Of a stretch of 7,838 nucleotides of DNA, positions 5,107 through 7,838 are shown piece after piece. The stretch comes from Bacteroidota bacterium (lineage in GTDB: Bacteria; Bacteroidota; Bacteroidia; Chitinophagales; Chitinophagaceae): assembly GCA_023436685.1 (NCBI GenBank), contig JAEZIL010000255.1, positions 1 through 7,838 of the forward strand, read 5' to 3'. Both the position numbers and the translations under genes were made by a program. Under the pieces are notes generated by a model. That model ran no database searches and was not told where the DNA came from. It saw only the letters and a list, made by a program, of their open reading frames with translations. Every line of letters begins with the position of its first letter. The first letter of the stretch is position 1.

Positions 5107-7838
5107 ATCATCAATTTCCGCTACCTCGCCCTGCTTTACCAACTTGTATTCTAAGGCAAAATTGCACCAATAGCAGTCAGGTTTACCGCAACCTTTATCA
5201 AAGTCATGATTCATAATACCGGTATAGGCTTTCTTCATTTGTTGTAGTACAATTTCTTCGTCTTGCGGGAACACAGGAACCTGCACACGTTTATATTGGC
5301 CCGATTTACGGCCTTTTTCTACGTAATCAAAAATACCTTTATCAAATTTCCAGTTACGGTCGGGGTTGTTCTCCAATATTAATTTATAAAATACCATTTG
5401 CCGCCAGTAATCGCCACCTAGCGGATCTTTATCATTGGGCGGTGCAGTGTAGGACGCGGCAGACCGGTCCGGGTCTCCGCTTTTATAATCTACAACTGTA
5501 CATATGTCGCCGTTAAATTCCATTTTATCTATTTTACCTGTAACGGGTACCCCATCTAGTATAAAGCGCGGAACCTTGAATTCTATCTCTACATTTTTTG
5601 AAAATGTGCTGATGTATTTATCGTAATAGTCATTGATAGTTGTTTCGCCTTGCTCCAATCTTCGTTCGTATTGCAATGCTGTGAAAGACTCCTGTTCAGA
5701 GTACATACCTATTTTGAATATGTCTATAACCTCCTGCTTGGTTGGGAACTCACCATTGCGCTCTTTCATTACTTTAAACATACGCTCAAGTGCATAGTGC
5801 AACGCACTACCATATGCCAGTGCGTCGTTCTTTAAGTACGGTACACGCAACAGTATATCGTAATAGTAGCTGAGCGGACAATGCAGGTATTTGGACAGCG
5901 TTGTATAGCTCATCACAAACTGCTGTAAAATATGGTCTATCCATTTATGATTAGCGAGTGATATACGAACATCGGGCACCGGCTGCATGGCCCAAGCAAT
6001 ATGGCGTATCACTTCTTCAGTTGTGACCTGTTTGTTCACCCGCTCTTCTGCAGTGCTTATCTCATCAATAAAAACCGAATGTTCTAATGGCTTGCCCTGG
6101 TTATCAGCAACTGCAAAAGATACATGAAGCATTTTTTTAGCGCGGGTTAGCGCAACGTAAAAAAGCCTGCGTGCTACTTCCGTTTTATAGGTCTTATCTG
6201 CATCATCATCGGTACTGGTAATAGTATCGGGCAATTTATACTCGTTGCTTGCACCTTTACGTGCCTCCCAAAAGTTTTTTGTGCAGCCTATGAGGTATAC
6301 ATATTCAAACTCATTGCCTTTTGCGCCATGCGCGGTGTATAGTTTTACACCATTTTCGTTTTGCACTATTTTTTGCACCGGTATGCTGATATTCTCCAAT
6401 TGCATCCGGTCTATCATACGTAATAGTTCTGTAATACCCGTACGGTGATTGCGGGCATATGTTTCCCGTACAAAATCGAAGAAGGTATGCAGCACCTGCA
6501 TTTGCCATACATGGTCTTTTCCCTTAAGCAGGTGTTGCACTATACCACTTTCATGCAATATATGCTCTATGAGTAAAGGCACAGGCAGCTCTTGCTGTAA
6601 GCGAAGCCAGTTATTGATATTATCTCCCAGCTTACGGAGGGCTTCAACTGTTTTCAGGTTAAGCGATTCAAGCAGCAAACCATTAGATAACACCAGGCGC
6701 CAATAGCCTAAACTTTTATCCTTTGCTTTGTTCGCCTGAATATATAAAGCGATCATGGCGATGTCGGTAGGGTCTATTCCGTAGTATGGTGTGTGCATAA
6801 TACCAAACAAGGTATGTTCGGCACTGAATGGTGTTTTCTTTTCATCATCCAGATAACGCAGTAAATTAATGATCTGCTGTATCAATGGCAGCTCCAGAAT
6901 ATTGATTTGCTTCTTTACACTATATGGCATGCCAATTCGGTCCATAAGCGCAATAATATTATCAGCCTGCTTATGTTGTGCGTAGATGATGGCTACGTCG
7001 TTTAGCGGAATACCTTCCGCACGTAATTGCTCTATCTGCATCAGCACATCAGCTTCTTCGTGCACTACGTTGCTATATGCAGTAACTATAGGATGTACGG
7101 TATCATTACCATTGGCAAAGCGCGGGTGCGATGCTACGATATTTTTATCGAGTTGAAGATCTTTTAGCTGATAGATAAGCCGCTGCATATTGTTTTGAAT
7201 AGTAGCCGTTGCCTTATCCAGTATGGGCTGAGAGGAGCGGTAGTTTTGCGGCAATACGATGACTTGTATAGAATTTCGATACTTCTGATAGAATTCAATA
7301 ATATTGCGGATACGTGCCCCTTGAAATTCGTAGATAGACTGGTCATCGTCGCCAACTACGAATAAATTGGGGTCTTCCCAGAATTGTGTTAACTCATTAA
7401 TCAATTCATTTTGTGCACCATTGGTATCCTGAAATTCATCAACCAATATAAACTGATAACGTTCCTGGTAGCTTTGCAATAAAGCAGGGTTATTTTTAAA
7501 CTCTTCAAGTACCCAAACGATCATATCATTAAAGTCGTAACGTCCCATTTCACGCATACGCTCATTGTACAATTCATATAAACCTGCAGCAGCACGGGTT
7601 TGTTGAATCTTTTTTATCTCTTCATCTATTTGTGCTTGTTTTAAGTCACCTTTTGCAAAACCCTTTCCTGCTTTTTTATAAATGTATTCATCGCGTTGCG
7701 GTAAGCTGTCAATATATGTACTAGCCGCTGCGTCAATATCTGCAGCAGTAAGATGCTCACGCTTCATAAAATCGAACAGGCGATTTAGCCTGCCGGCATC
7801 ATAATATATATTACCACTTAACTTACGTAGTATATGGC
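5101..7838 (-). CDS. UvrD/Rep-family helicase fused to a RecB-type PD-(D/E)XK nuclease (5' partial)
   Basis: The frame has no stop up to the window edge, so the ATG at 7765-7767 is internal; 23 more codons precede it here. Residues are numbered from that Met. Superfamily 1 helicase motifs appear in order: DFNDMI (78-83), Walker B VDEFQD (109-114), motif III GDDDQSIYEFQGA (139-151), NYRSS (175-179), motif V YTAHGAKGNEFE (477-488) and motif VI RRLFYVALTRAKK (533-545). The Q motif and Walker A must lie beyond the edge. A nuclease domain follows: GSALHYALE (H657), GKID (D747), VVDYKSG (D760, K762) and RQMVFY (Q790). The D747 to D760 spacing of 13 and the DxK equal those of the RecB active site. 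Cysteines C630 and C860-x4-C865-x2-C868 could hold an iron-sulfur cluster, as in AddB-like nucleases, but the spacing differs. The likely role is processing of DNA ends in repair, as an AddA/RecB-like enzyme; a defence role is possible. The scoA gene follows after 44 bases. Confidence 0.9.
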   Translation of the reverse strand, partial: HILRKLSGNIYYDAGRLNRLFDFMKREHLTAADIDAAASTYIDSLPQRDEYIYKKAGKGFAKGDLKQAQIDEEIKKIQQTRAAAGLYELYNERMREMGRYDFNDMIVWVLEEFKNNPALLQSYQERYQFILVDEFQDTNGAQNELINELTQFWEDPNLFVVGDDDQSIYEFQGARIRNIIEFYQKYRNSIQVIVLPQNYRSSQPILDKATATIQNNMQRLIYQLKDLQLDKNIVASHPRFANGNDTVHPIVTAYSNVVHEEADVLMQIEQLRAEGIPLNDVAIIYAQHKQADNIIALMDRIGMPYSVKKQINILELPLIQQIINLLRYLDDEKKTPFSAEHTLFGIMHTPYYGIDPTDIAMIALYIQANKAKDKSLGYWRLVLSNGLLLESLNLKTVEALRKLGDNINNWLRLQQELPVPLLIEHILHESGIVQHLLKGKDHVWQMQVLHTFFDFVRETYARNHRTGITELLRMIDRMQLENISIPVQKIVQNENGVKLYTAHGAKGNEFEYVYLIGCTKNFWEARKGASNEYKLPDTITSTDDDADKTYKTEVARRLFYVALTRAKKMLHVSFAVADNQGKPLEHSVFIDEISTAEERVNKQVTTEEVIRHIAWAMQPVPDVRISLANHKWIDHILQQFVMSYTTLSKYLHCPLSYYYDILLRVPYLKNDALAYGSALHYALERMFKVMKERNGEFPTKQEVIDIFKIGMYSEQESFTALQYERRLEQGETTINDYYDKYISTFSKNVEIEFKVPRFILDGVPVTGKIDKMEFNGDICTVVDYKSGDPDRSAASYTAPPNDKDPLGGDYWRQMVFYKLILENNPDRNWKFDKGIFDYVEKGRKSGQYKRVQVPVFPQDEEIVLQQMKKAYTGIMNHDFDKGCGKPDCYWCNFALEYKLVKQGEVAEIDDI

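Noticed and set aside
7765..7767. ATG as the true start of the helicase gene
   Set aside because: The frame continues without a stop to the window edge and the Walker A region, which all such helicases need, is missing after this ATG. The real start is outside the window.
5101..7838. Defence island or novel antiphage system built around the helicase-nuclease
   Set aside because: Its visible neighbours are metabolic and housekeeping genes, with no methylase, integrase or other defence gene. A repair role is the simpler reading, though the region beyond the right edge is unseen.

Overview
The window is one edge of a Bacteroidota chromosome. Chitinophagia is my best guess, from memory of homologues and not from a search. 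Supporting signs are the near absence of Shine-Dalgarno sequences, a TAnnTTTG-type promoter element, an MoxR-like ATPase of a form I associate with Bacteroidota, and frequent ATA isoleucine codons. There are no mobile elements, RNA genes or CRISPR repeats that I can see. Coding density is very high: the largest gap is 86 bases, so no stretch over 300 bases lacks a gene.

Layout. Positions 1-159 (+) hold the end of a PaaE-type oxidoreductase. It meets everything else tail to tail, with only 5 bases between the stop codons. The remaining seven genes are all on the minus strand. In transcription order they are: a UvrD-family helicase fused to a RecB-type nuclease, whose N-terminus lies beyond the right edge (7838-5101); the two subunits of a 3-oxoacid CoA-transferase, scoA (5056-4358) and scoB (4330-3671); an ArsC/YfgD-like thioredoxin-fold protein (3671-3309); an unrecognised exported protein (3288-2188); an MoxR/ChlI-like AAA+ ATPase (2101-560); and the ribosome-rescue hydrolase ArfB (557-165).

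How the genes work together. scoA, scoB and the ArsC-like gene look like one transcript. A TAnnTTTG element lies just before scoA, scoB and arsC overlap as TAATG, and a strong intrinsic terminator overlaps the end of arsC. The CoA-transferase would activate acetoacetate or another 3-oxoacid using an acyl-CoA donor. The moxR-like gene and arfB are 2 bases apart and are probably co-transcribed. The exported protein stands between these units, with its start codon almost touching the preceding terminator. The helicase-nuclease is a DNA repair or recombination enzyme.

The window looks mostly like ordinary core genome. I did not find a convincing undescribed system. The most useful leads are the terminator-start arrangement at 3289-3323, the coupling of an ArsC-like protein to a CoA-transferase, and the cysteine cluster in the nuclease domain.
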